From Microbacterium sp. MAH-37 (GTDB lineage Bacteria; Actinomycetota; Actinomycetes; Actinomycetales; Microbacteriaceae): DNA of 64,000 nt. Position numbers and translations under genes: made by a program. This document shows positions 42,171 through 52,543 of this stretch, piece after piece. The notes beneath the pieces were generated by a model that saw only the letters and a program-made list of their open reading frames with translations, ran no database searches and was not told the DNA's origin. How positions within the stretch are numbered: the stretch's first letter is position 1; each line of letters opens with the position of its first letter. The stretch spans positions 62,001 to 126,000 of the forward strand of contig NZ_WSEN01000006.1 of NCBI RefSeq assembly GCF_009758255.1, given 5' to 3'.

Positions 42171-43676
42171 ATGGCCATGTCCACCCCCGCTATCGACCCC
42201 ACCCTGGTCGACCCCGGCGCCGAGAAGGTCGCGGAGTACGCGGCTCGCGGCTACGCGCAAGAAGTCCTGCCGATCCGCCCGAAGGATCGCACCTGGAGGA
42301 CGCCCCAGTTCATCACCGTGTGGATGGGGCCGATCCACAACATCCTGTCGTACTTCACGGTCATGACCTTCTTCGCCCTCGGCCTGAACGCCTGGCAGGT
42401 CGTGGCCGCCATCATGACCTCGGCCGTGATCGTCTCGATCGGCTACATCCTCAACGGGCAGGCCGCGGCGAAGTACGGCATCCCGTTCGCAATGCAGCTG
42501 CGTGAGGCGTTCGGTCACAAGGGCGCCCTGGTCCCGACGTGGGTGCGCGGCATCATCGCCGGCTTCATGTTCTTCGGCATCACCAGCGTCTCGTCCGCTC
42601 AGGCCTTCGACGTCGTCTTCGAGACGATCTGGCCGGGCTTCGCGAACCTCGGGAACGGCGCCGAGATCCTCGGCCTGCCCGTACCGACCGCGATCTCGTA
42701 CCTGATCACCTGGGTCATCACCGTCGGCCTGTTCCTCGGCGGTCAGGCGTTCCTCGGGAAGTTCAGCAACTGGGCCAACCCCGCCGTGTTCATCCTCGTG
42801 GTGATCGCCGTGGTGCTGGCCGTCATCAACGCCGGCGGCATGGACGTGGTCATGTCCACTCGGGTCGTCGACTCCCCCGTCACCCCGCTGATCTTCATCA
42901 CCTGCGTGTCCATGCTGGTCTCGAACTGGGCCGGACCGATCGTCAACACCGGCGACTACACCCGCAACGCCACCAGCATGAGGGCGCCGGCCGTCGGCTT
43001 CCCGATCGGCGTCATCGGCTCGTACATCCTGTTCGCCATCGTGACGGTCTCATTCATCGGCGCACTGCAGGTCGTCTCGGGCGGCAAGTTCGACATCAAC
43101 CAGCCGTTCGTCTTCATCCAGGCGGTGGGCGAGGGCGTCGGCAATCCGTTCGTCGTGGTGCTGCTGATCCTCGCGATGAACGTCGGCGCGGTCGCGTTCG
43201 TGGTGTTCGGCAACATGCTCCCCGCCGGCCTGCAGCTGACCGCTCAGCTGCCCAAGCTGTTCACGCTCAAGCGCGGCGCGATCCTCGCGGCGGTCATCGG
43301 CACGCTGATCCTGCCGTGGCAGTTCGTGGAGAACACCGACGCACTGTTCCTGTTCTACTCGCTGATCGGCTCGATGTTCGGCCCGATCGTCGGCATCATG
43401 CTCGCCTCCTACTTCGTGGAGCGCAAGCGGACACTCGACGTCGAAGGCATCTACGCCGACTACAAGGGCGGCCAGAAGGGCTCGCTGCCCGCGTACAACT
43501 GGCGCGCGATCGGCGTGCTGATCGCGAGCTTCGCGATCACGATGATCGGCCGCATCCCGGGCATCGCGAACGTGCCGTTCCTGACCGAGGTCAACAACCT
43601 CGCGTTCTTCTCCGGCCTGGTCATCGGGTTCGCGGGATACACCCTGCTGACTCTCGGCGCCCGCCGGCGCAACTGA
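42171..43676 (+). CDS. NCS1-type purine-cytosine permease (second)
   Basis: 501 aa with about twelve helices. RTPQFITVWMGPIHNILSYFTVMTFFALGL-type N-terminus (here TWRTPQFITVWMGPIHNIL), SNWAGPIVNTGDYTRNATSM and FGPIVGIMLASYFVERKR are typical of the PucI/HyuP/Mhp1 branch of NCS1, whose members carry allantoin, hydantoins, uracil and related ureides. This branch identity makes a ureide or hydantoin substrate plausible. ATG at 42171 or 42177; both lie behind AAGAGA. Confidence 0.87.
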   Translation: MAMSTPAIDPTLVDPGAEKVAEYAARGYAQEVLPIRPKDRTWRTPQFITVWMGPIHNILSYFTVMTFFALGLNAWQVVAAIMTSAVIVSIGYILNGQAAAKYGIPFAMQLREAFGHKGALVPTWVRGIIAGFMFFGITSVSSAQAFDVVFETIWPGFANLGNGAEILGLPVPTAISYLITWVITVGLFLGGQAFLGKFSNWANPAVFILVVIAVVLAVINAGGMDVVMSTRVVDSPVTPLIFITCVSMLVSNWAGPIVNTGDYTRNATSMRAPAVGFPIGVIGSYILFAIVTVSFIGALQVVSGGKFDINQPFVFIQAVGEGVGNPFVVVLLILAMNVGAVAFVVFGNMLPAGLQLTAQLPKLFTLKRGAILAAVIGTLILPWQFVENTDALFLFYSLIGSMFGPIVGIMLASYFVERKRTLDVEGIYADYKGGQKGSLPAYNWRAIGVLIASFAITMIGRIPGIANVPFLTEVNNLAFFSGLVIGFAGYTLLTLGARRRN

Positions 43677-43702
43677 CAACCCCACCACGAAGGAGACAGA
43701 CG

Positions 43703-44191
43703 ATGACTCACCCCACTCCCTCCCCCGAGGTCTTGGACTCGTACTTCGCCCCGGCCGTCGAGGTCACCCTCGAGGGAATGCGCGCCGGTAACGGCGGCCC
43801 GTTCGGCGCGACGCTGGTGAACGGCGACGGCGAGATCGTGGTCGCGGTGGGCAACACCGTGATCAAGGACACCGACATCTCGGGTCACGCCGAGATGGTC
43901 GCCGTGCGCGAGGCGTGCAGGAAGCTGGACACGCTCGACCTCTCCGGTCACGTCATGTACGCGACCTGCGAGCCCTGCCCGATGTGCGTGGCGGTCATGA
44001 TGTGGGCGGGCATCACGACCTGCTACTACGCGTCGACGCACGTGGACGCCGGCGAGAACGGCTTCAGCGACGTGCACCTGCGCAGGTACCTGGACGGCAG
44101 CGACACCTCGACGCTCGAGATGATCCACCTGGACTCCGGACGCGAGGACTGCGCGTCGATCTGGACGGAGTTCCGGGCGCTGAACGCCTGA
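43703..44191 (+). CDS. Cytidine-deaminase-fold nucleobase deaminase (guanine deaminase-like)
   Basis: 162 aa zinc enzyme: the proton-shuttling GHAEMVAVREA and the zinc ligands in CEPCPMCVAVMMWAGI are complete. GPFGATLVNGDGEIVVAVGNTV is typical of GuaD/TadA-like deaminases. The C-terminal ...DGSDTSTLEMIHLDSGREDC segment is unlike TadA. Candidate substrates are guanine, cytosine or a related amino-heterocycle. AAGGAGA seven bases before the ATG. Last gene of the cluster before a strong terminator. Confidence 0.87.
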   Translation: MTHPTPSPEVLDSYFAPAVEVTLEGMRAGNGGPFGATLVNGDGEIVVAVGNTVIKDTDISGHAEMVAVREACRKLDTLDLSGHVMYATCEPCPMCVAVMMWAGITTCYYASTHVDAGENGFSDVHLRRYLDGSDTSTLEMIHLDSGREDCASIWTEFRALNA

Positions 44192-44195
44192 GCTC

Positions 44196-44249
44196 CGCAG
44201 ACGACGGAAGGCCGGTTCCCCGAGGGGAACCGGCCTTCCGTCGTCTGCG
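44196..44249. terminator. Bidirectional terminator between the deaminase gene and secA
   Basis: A perfect inverted repeat of 26 bp (44196-44221 with 44224-44249). It sits between convergent genes and closes the catabolic cluster. The outer stem AGACGACGGA is shared with the terminator at 19069. Confidence 0.92.
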
Positions 44250-44250
44250 A

Positions 44251-47055
<2,805 letters not shown>

Positions 47056-47207
47056 GGATTTCTCCCTTGGGTCTCGGGTGCCGACGATGTTCAGCGCCGG
47101 GCATACCGTGTCATGTTACCGGCCTGTGACTTGCGCTACCTGTGCATGGGAACGCTGACGGCGAACGGCATCACCGATGCGTCGGATGCACTGGCCGAGG
47201 TTTCCAC

Positions 47208-47219
47208 GTATGCATATAC
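47208..47219. promoter_or_regulatory. AT-rich palindromic element upstream of padR
   Basis: GTATGCATATAC contains the perfect palindrome TATGCATA and lies about 36 bases before the PadR start. A further ATGCAAT is close by. PadR proteins usually repress their own genes from such sites. Confidence 0.35.
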
Positions 47220-47254
47220 TCAGAAATGCAATACCGGGAAACGATCGGAGCACC

Positions 47255-47923
47255 ATGTCGGTCCGCCAGAGCCTTCTCGCGATCCTCGACCAGGGGCCGT
47301 GCTACGGCTATCAGCTGCGGGCGGAGTTCGACCGGCGCACCGGTTCGACCTGGCCGCTGAACGTCGGCCAGATCTACAACACGCTGGAGCGACTGGAGCG
47401 GGACGGGCTCGTCGCCAAGGACGACGTCGACGAGCAGGGGCACGTCTACTACGCCATCACGGATGCCGGGCACGCCGCCGTGCAGGAGTGGCTGAGCTCC
47501 CCCGTGCCCAGGCAGTCCGGCACCCGGGACGAGCTGCCGATCAAACTCGCCCTCGCCGCCACTCTGCCCGGCGTGGACGTGGAGGCCGTCGTGCAGAGAC
47601 AGCGCACGGCCTCCCTGGCCGCGCTGCAGGAGCTCCGCCACGTCCAGTACTCCGGAGCGACATCCGTGGCCGACGGCGAGGAACTCGCCTGGCGACTGGT
47701 CGCCGACGCCATGATCTTCCAGGCGGAGGCGGAGGTGCGCTGGCTCGACCACGTCGAATCCCGGCTGCAAGAGCACACGCCGCAGGCGCTGAGGCTGGAG
47801 ATCAGCGCCGAGAAACCCCGCCGCGGCCGGCCACCGCGCGACACCGCAGATGCCTCGCCCGCCGCCCATCCGTTCTCGCAGGGCGAAGCGGATCCACAGC
47901 CCATGCAAGGCTGGAGATCATAG
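47255..47923 (+). CDS. PadR-family transcriptional regulator
   Basis: 222 aa. The PadR winged helix (1-80) is clear: SVRQSLLAILDQGPCYGYQLRAEFDRRTGSTWPLNVGQIYNTLERLERDGLV, then YYAITDAGHAAVQEWL. The C-terminal Vir-type helical domain (about 100-190) mediates dimers; the tail is Pro/Arg-rich. PadR genes are typically next to the transporter they control, but the following gene encodes a coiled-coil protein and no ABC transporter is near. GGAG before the ATG. Confidence 0.9.
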   Translation: MSVRQSLLAILDQGPCYGYQLRAEFDRRTGSTWPLNVGQIYNTLERLERDGLVAKDDVDEQGHVYYAITDAGHAAVQEWLSSPVPRQSGTRDELPIKLALAATLPGVDVEAVVQRQRTASLAALQELRHVQYSGATSVADGEELAWRLVADAMIFQAEAEVRWLDHVESRLQEHTPQALRLEISAEKPRRGRPPRDTADASPAAHPFSQGEADPQPMQGWRS

Positions 47924-47926
47924 GAT
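47921..47926 (+). promoter_or_regulatory. -10 box TAGGAT of a leaderless promoter (coiled-coil gene)
   Basis: TAGGAT overlaps the padR stop codon and lies six bases before the ATG at 47933. Confidence 0.55.
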
Positions 47927-47932
47927 CGGGGA

Positions 47933-49267
47933 ATGGCCGGATTCTGGGGCAGACGTAGACGTGAGCAGGAAGAACTGACGGCGCAGGACGCCGACCTGGC
48001 TCGGCACGCCGAGCAGTCGCTGGTAGCCGCAGATGAGCGGATCCGCACCACGGCCGATGAGCTCGTGTTCGCGCAGGCTGAGCTCGGCGAGTCGATGACC
48101 GCCGACCTCAAGGCGGCGCTCGACGCGGTGCGTACTCACATGCGCGAGGCCTTCCAGCTGCACCAGCTCAATCACGACGAGATCCCGGACACCGCAGAGG
48201 AGCTGCGCACCCGCAACGCACGGATCGTGCAGCTGTGCGAGTGGGCAGAGGACCTGCTCGACGAGAAGACGTCCGCCATCGCGGAGCAGGTCGCGCTGGT
48301 GCGTCGCTCCCCCGAGATCGTCGCTCAGCTGCGCAAGGATGCCGAGTCGCTCGCCGCGCGCATCCCGCAGGCCCGCCAGACCGTGGAGCGTCTGTCGCTG
48401 CGCTACTCGGATGCGGCGATGCGCCGCGTGTCCTCCTCGCCCGCCGAGGCCGAGCAGCTCGTGACCTTCGCGACCCACGGTGCCGAGGTCTCGGAGCGCC
48501 GCCGTGCGGCGAAGCAGAACGAGGAGGCGAACCTCGCCCTCGAGACGGCCACCGAGGCCATCCGGCGCGCATCCGCGGTGCTCGACGGCGTCGAGGACTT
48601 CGAGATCCAGGCGCTGCGCGCCGAATCCACCCTCGCCGCCGTGATCGACGACTCCCGCGGCGACCTGATCGCCTACCGCTCGGCACCGCAGACGCCGGAG
48701 GTGCAGACCGCGGCTTCCGCTCTCGAGGCGGCGCTCGCAGCCCTGCCGCCGTCCGGCACGCGCAACGACCCGTTCACCGAGCTCACCGCGCTGCGCGAGG
48801 CGAACACCGGCCTGGACCAGGCCGTCGCCACCGCGCAGTACCGCGCGGAGCATCCGCTCCCCTCGCTCGAGCAGGTGCAGCACGCGCTCGACGACGCCGA
48901 TCGTCAGCTCGGCATCGCCCGCCCGCTGATCTCGGGCCACCGCGGATGGATCGGGGCGGATGCCCGCACCCGCTTCGCCGAGGCCGAGCGGCTGCGCATC
49001 GACGTGGCCGGGCTGCTGCCCGCCGAGGAGACCCGTGAGCAGGCGCTCTCGACGGCGCGCCGCGTGGGGCAGCTCGCCGCCGAGGCCCTGCAGCTCGCGC
49101 AGCGCGACATCGAGTCCGCGCGACCGCAGGACTACGCCGGATGGGGTGGGCCGAACCAGCAGGGCGGCTGGGGCGGGGGTCGACGCGGCGGAGGCGGCGG
49201 CGACATCGTCAGCGGTGTCCTCGGCGGCCTCGTGATCGGCAGCATCCTGGACGGCATCTTCGACTGA
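47933..49267 (+). CDS. Long coiled-coil protein resembling the C-terminal part of TPM-domain proteins
   Basis: 444 aa, mostly charged heptad-like helices (about 10-400), then a Gly/Trp-rich linker and a short hydrophobic end (DIVSGVLGGLVIGSILDGIFD). NDPFTELTALREANTGLDQAVATAQYRAEH and GHRGWIGADARTRFAEAERL are like the coiled-coil region and tail of actinobacterial TPM-domain proteins, but the phosphatase-like TPM domain and membrane anchor are missing. The Cys in VQLCEWAEDLLDE is single. Function unknown; a membrane-associated scaffold is possible. Confidence 0.75.
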   Translation: MAGFWGRRRREQEELTAQDADLARHAEQSLVAADERIRTTADELVFAQAELGESMTADLKAALDAVRTHMREAFQLHQLNHDEIPDTAEELRTRNARIVQLCEWAEDLLDEKTSAIAEQVALVRRSPEIVAQLRKDAESLAARIPQARQTVERLSLRYSDAAMRRVSSSPAEAEQLVTFATHGAEVSERRRAAKQNEEANLALETATEAIRRASAVLDGVEDFEIQALRAESTLAAVIDDSRGDLIAYRSAPQTPEVQTAASALEAALAALPPSGTRNDPFTELTALREANTGLDQAVATAQYRAEHPLPSLEQVQHALDDADRQLGIARPLISGHRGWIGADARTRFAEAERLRIDVAGLLPAEETREQALSTARRVGQLAAEALQLAQRDIESARPQDYAGWGGPNQQGGWGGGRRGGGGGDIVSGVLGGLVIGSILDGIFD

Positions 49268-49286
49268 TCAGGCACGCACGCACGGA

Positions 49287-49320
49287 AGAGGCGGCCCTCC
49301 CGTTCGGGAGGGCCGCCTCT
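49287..49320. terminator. Terminator between the coiled-coil gene and hpf
   Basis: A 16-bp perfect stem (49287-49302 with 49305-49320) between convergent genes. Confidence 0.88.
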
Positions 49321-49327
49321 CTTCAGT

Positions 49328-49984
49328 TCAGGACGCGAGTTCCTCCTCGGGAGCCGCCTGCGTGGTCAGCGAGATCACACCGTAGTCCCAGCCCTTGCGG
49401 CGGTACACGACGCTCGGGTGATCGGTGCTCGCGTCGACGAACAGGAAGAAGTCGTGTCCGACCAGTTCCATGCGGTCGACGGCCTCCTCGACCGTCATCC
49501 ATTCCGCATCGAAGTTCTTGGTGCGGATGACGACCGGCGAGTAGACCTCGTCCTCCTCCGCCTGGATCGGAACCGCCCCGGTCGCGACGGCCTTGAGCAC
49601 GTCCGCGGACGCCGGCTGCACGTCGATGCCGGTGAGCGAGCCGCTCCCCTTCTCGAAGTGCGCGCCGCGGGGGTGCTGACGCCCATCGATGCGCTTCTCC
49701 TTCGCGCGGCGCAGCTGCTCTGCGAGCTTGTCGATCGCGAGATCGAGGGCGACGAACTTGTCGCCGTCGACGGCTTCGGCCCTGACCACGGGACCCTTGC
49801 TCACCAGCGTGAGCTCCACGGTCTCGTCCGGAACGCGACCGTTGCGGTAGGCGCGGTGCGTGACCTTGACGTCGATGCGCTGGGCCTTGGCAGCGAATTG
49901 TTGGAGGCGACCCACCTTCTCCTCGACAACCGTACGGAACCGGTCGGAGATGCTCACTCCGACGCCGACGATGCTCGTTTCCAT
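49328..49984 (-). CDS. hpf: Long-form ribosome hibernation promoting factor
   Basis: 218 aa. The N-terminal domain (1-110; METSIVGVGVSISDRFRTVVEEKVGRLQQF, DVKVTHRAYRNGRVPDETVEL) binds the 30S decoding site; a linker leads to the C-terminal dimerisation domain (about 155-215; VIRTKNFDAEWMTVEEAVDRMELVGHDFFLFVDASTDHPSVVYRRKG). Long HPF forms 100S ribosomes in stationary phase. AGGAGG lies before the ATG, fixing the start inside a much longer open frame. Confidence 0.95.
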   Translation of the reverse strand: METSIVGVGVSISDRFRTVVEEKVGRLQQFAAKAQRIDVKVTHRAYRNGRVPDETVELTLVSKGPVVRAEAVDGDKFVALDLAIDKLAEQLRRAKEKRIDGRQHPRGAHFEKGSGSLTGIDVQPASADVLKAVATGAVPIQAEEDEVYSPVVIRTKNFDAEWMTVEEAVDRMELVGHDFFLFVDASTDHPSVVYRRKGWDYGVISLTTQAAPEEELAS

Positions 49985-50073
49985 TCCTGCCTCCTTGTCC
50001 CGGTCCTCCCGGCCAAGGGCGGACCGTGGTCGCCTTGTGTGCCCTACCGTAGTGCCGAGATCGACGGATGTCA

Positions 50074-50748
50074 CTACCCGTTCACCCCGTGTCTCAGCCG
50101 CTCGGGCGTGGCGGCGAGTGCGACCGCTCCGACGACCCGGTACCTGGCGCGACGGAGCACCCGTGCCGCCTCGTCGATCGTCGCTCCGGTGGTGATCACG
50201 TCGTCCATGATGACGACGTCCGCTCCGCGTTCCACGGGCGCGAGGAGCGGAGGCCGCACCCGCATGCTCCCTCGCACGTTCTGCGCCCGCGCGGCCCGCC
50301 CGAGGCCCCGCTGGTCGGTGCGCGAGCCCGTGCTCACCAGCATCCGTCGTGGCGCGCGACCCGCGGCACGCAGCAGCAGCTCGGGCACCCGATAGCCGCG
50401 TCGGCGGAAGGCGGCTCTGCTCGTGGGGACGGGCACGAAGAGCGCTCCGTTCCAGTCCTGCGGGACGGCGGTGCGCAGCGCGGCCCCCAACGGGGGCACG
50501 AGGAGCGTCTGGCCATCTTCCTTGACCCGTCGGATGCACCGTGCGACCACACCATCGAACTCGTGCGCCGCATGCACCGCCACACCCCCGGGAGTCACGC
50601 GCAGCACGGGCCGCGCGATCAGCATCCGGGAGCAGTCGGGGCACAGCACTGCACCGGGGCGCCCGCAGCCGGGGCAGTCCGCCGCGAGAAGGAACGCGAG
50701 CACCTCGGAGCCGAGAGCACGGGCATGTGCGGTCCAGGTGGCGGCCAT
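50074..50748 (-). CDS. comF: ComF family phosphoribosyltransferase-like protein
   Basis: 224 aa. An N-terminal zinc finger (DCPGCGRPGAVLCPDC) and the PRPP-binding motif VVIMDDVITTGATIDEA are complete. ComF is needed for DNA uptake in naturally competent bacteria; the role in actinobacteria is unclear. Start MAATWTAHARAL was chosen by homology-like length; the frame is open far upstream but overlaps lpqB. Confidence 0.88.
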   Translation of the reverse strand: MAATWTAHARALGSEVLAFLLAADCPGCGRPGAVLCPDCSRMLIARPVLRVTPGGVAVHAAHEFDGVVARCIRRVKEDGQTLLVPPLGAALRTAVPQDWNGALFVPVPTSRAAFRRRGYRVPELLLRAAGRAPRRMLVSTGSRTDQRGLGRAARAQNVRGSMRVRPPLLAPVERGADVVIMDDVITTGATIDEAARVLRRARYRVVGAVALAATPERLRHGVNG

Positions 50749-50836
50749 GGGTCGATGGTGCCGCACGACGAGACAGCGGCGGCCGGCGATCCGCACGTCT
50801 GTGCAGGATCCGCAGCGATCTGCGCACTGGGGAGGG

Positions 50837-52543
50837 TCACTCGCCGGAGCGCGTACCGAGCACCAGCACGTCGCTGAGAGACGCCTGCCAGGTCGAACCG
50901 CGCTGCGCGAACACCACGCCCTCCGCGGAGAGGATCCGCACCCCTGCGGCGGTGCGAGCGCCTGCGATCCCCCGCGGTTCGGCCGGTGCGGCCGACGCGG
51001 CGACCGGACCCCCGATGGGCTGGGTGAGCATGCGATCGTCATCGGACGAGGTCAGGATGCCGACCGCATCCGCCCCGATCCACGCCAGACCCTGCGGCGT
51101 CCCGGTGAACCGGCCGATCTCGTGCATCTCCCCCAGGCCGATCGGCGTGCCCTTGTCGTCCCTGACCACCGCGGCCACGACCGATCGGCGCTGCCCTCCC
51201 ACGGTCACGAGCGCGGCGACTCTGACGCCGTCGGCGGCGACGCGCAGCGCGCTGATCTCGGAGGCCCCCGGCCAGGCGCGAGCGACCTTGTTCTGCGTGG
51301 CGTCGGCGCCGGTGGCCAGCAGCTCGCCCGGTGAGCCGCGCGGGACCGACCAGGTGTACCCACGGTTGTCCAGACTCGGCGCGAGCAGCCCTGCCCGGCT
51401 GTCCAGTTCCACGACGTTGTCGGACGTGGCGAGATAGACGTGTCCGTCGTCGAGCAGCATCGCCGCCGCGGCGTCGTCGGCGGCGACGTCGATCGAGCGC
51501 ACGCGTGCGGCGTTCTTGTCCACCTGCGCGCTCAGCTCGCCGAGCGGAGCGATCTCATCGCCCACAGCGATGCCGAAGCCGTCCTTCGTGAGCACGAGGG
51601 TGCCCGCGTCGGGCGCCGGCTGCTGCACCTGCACCTCGCTGACATCCAACGGCTGCTGATCCACGGTGAACCGCACCTCCACGACGCCCAGCGGCGCGAG
51701 CGTGGCCTCCAGCTGCGTGCGCATCCTGGCCAGCGTCGTGGCATCCGTCGTCAGCGCCGAGCGCGTGAGCGGCACCTCAGCGACCTGCGACTGGTCGACG
51801 ACGACCGCTCCGCGGGCGAGTCCGACCTCGTCGGTGAACGCGCTGCGCACCCCCGGGGCGAGCCACGGCACCGGATCGCCGGACACCAGTTGCTGCGTCA
51901 GCGTCGTCGCCGTCGACGGCCGGCGCGGGAACCAGCGCAGATCCGGGACGAGGCGCGACCACGTCGGGTCGAAGTACTGCAGCGCGTACGAGCGGAAGAC
52001 CAGCGGGAAGTTCACGGCGTCGAGCACGATGCCGTTCGGAGCCTCGGAGATGCGCCACTCCTCGCCCTTCTCGCGCTCCAGGTGGAACCTCAGCGGCTCG
52101 GCGTCTCCGGTCCCCGCGGCATACGCGCCGGTGCTGTCCACGCTGGCGACCTGCGAGAGCTGCACTGTGACGTCGGCGGTGGTCGCATCCTCGTCGTCGC
52201 TGTCGCCCACGGAGGTGATCGACCGCGAAACGCTCGAGGTGTCGATGGTGACTGCGGCGGACGGGGCCCAGGTGTCGCTCATCTCGGGAGTGAGGAATTC
52301 CCTGGCGATGCTCCAGTTGTCGATCGGGGTGATACCGGCGTCCAGGAATCCCTCGACGATCTCCTGGGGACCTGCGCCCTCAGCCGGTCCTGCGGCGTAC
52401 TCCGTGAAGTTCGCGCCGTCGGGCTTCTCGCCGACCGCGAGACCGACCGACACCGGACCGCTGGTCGGCAGGCCGGTGCAGCCGGCGAGGAACAGCATCG
52501 CCGCGGCGAGGGCTCCGCCGACCAGTCCGCGCGTGCGCTTCAT
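50837..52543 (-). CDS. lpqB: Lipoprotein LpqB
   Basis: 568 aa. Signal peptide with lipobox LFLAGC (Cys22). GerMN-type domain and an eight-bladed-like beta-propeller region follow (VYLATSDNVVELDSRAGLLAPSLDNRGYTWSVP; GLAWIGADAVGILTSS). LpqB modulates MtrB and thereby MtrA phosphorylation. The ATG overlaps the mtrB stop by four bases. Confidence 0.94.
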   Translation of the reverse strand: MKRTRGLVGGALAAAMLFLAGCTGLPTSGPVSVGLAVGEKPDGANFTEYAAGPAEGAGPQEIVEGFLDAGITPIDNWSIAREFLTPEMSDTWAPSAAVTIDTSSVSRSITSVGDSDDEDATTADVTVQLSQVASVDSTGAYAAGTGDAEPLRFHLEREKGEEWRISEAPNGIVLDAVNFPLVFRSYALQYFDPTWSRLVPDLRWFPRRPSTATTLTQQLVSGDPVPWLAPGVRSAFTDEVGLARGAVVVDQSQVAEVPLTRSALTTDATTLARMRTQLEATLAPLGVVEVRFTVDQQPLDVSEVQVQQPAPDAGTLVLTKDGFGIAVGDEIAPLGELSAQVDKNAARVRSIDVAADDAAAAMLLDDGHVYLATSDNVVELDSRAGLLAPSLDNRGYTWSVPRGSPGELLATGADATQNKVARAWPGASEISALRVAADGVRVAALVTVGGQRRSVVAAVVRDDKGTPIGLGEMHEIGRFTGTPQGLAWIGADAVGILTSSDDDRMLTQPIGGPVAASAAPAEPRGIAGARTAAGVRILSAEGVVFAQRGSTWQASLSDVLVLGTRSGE

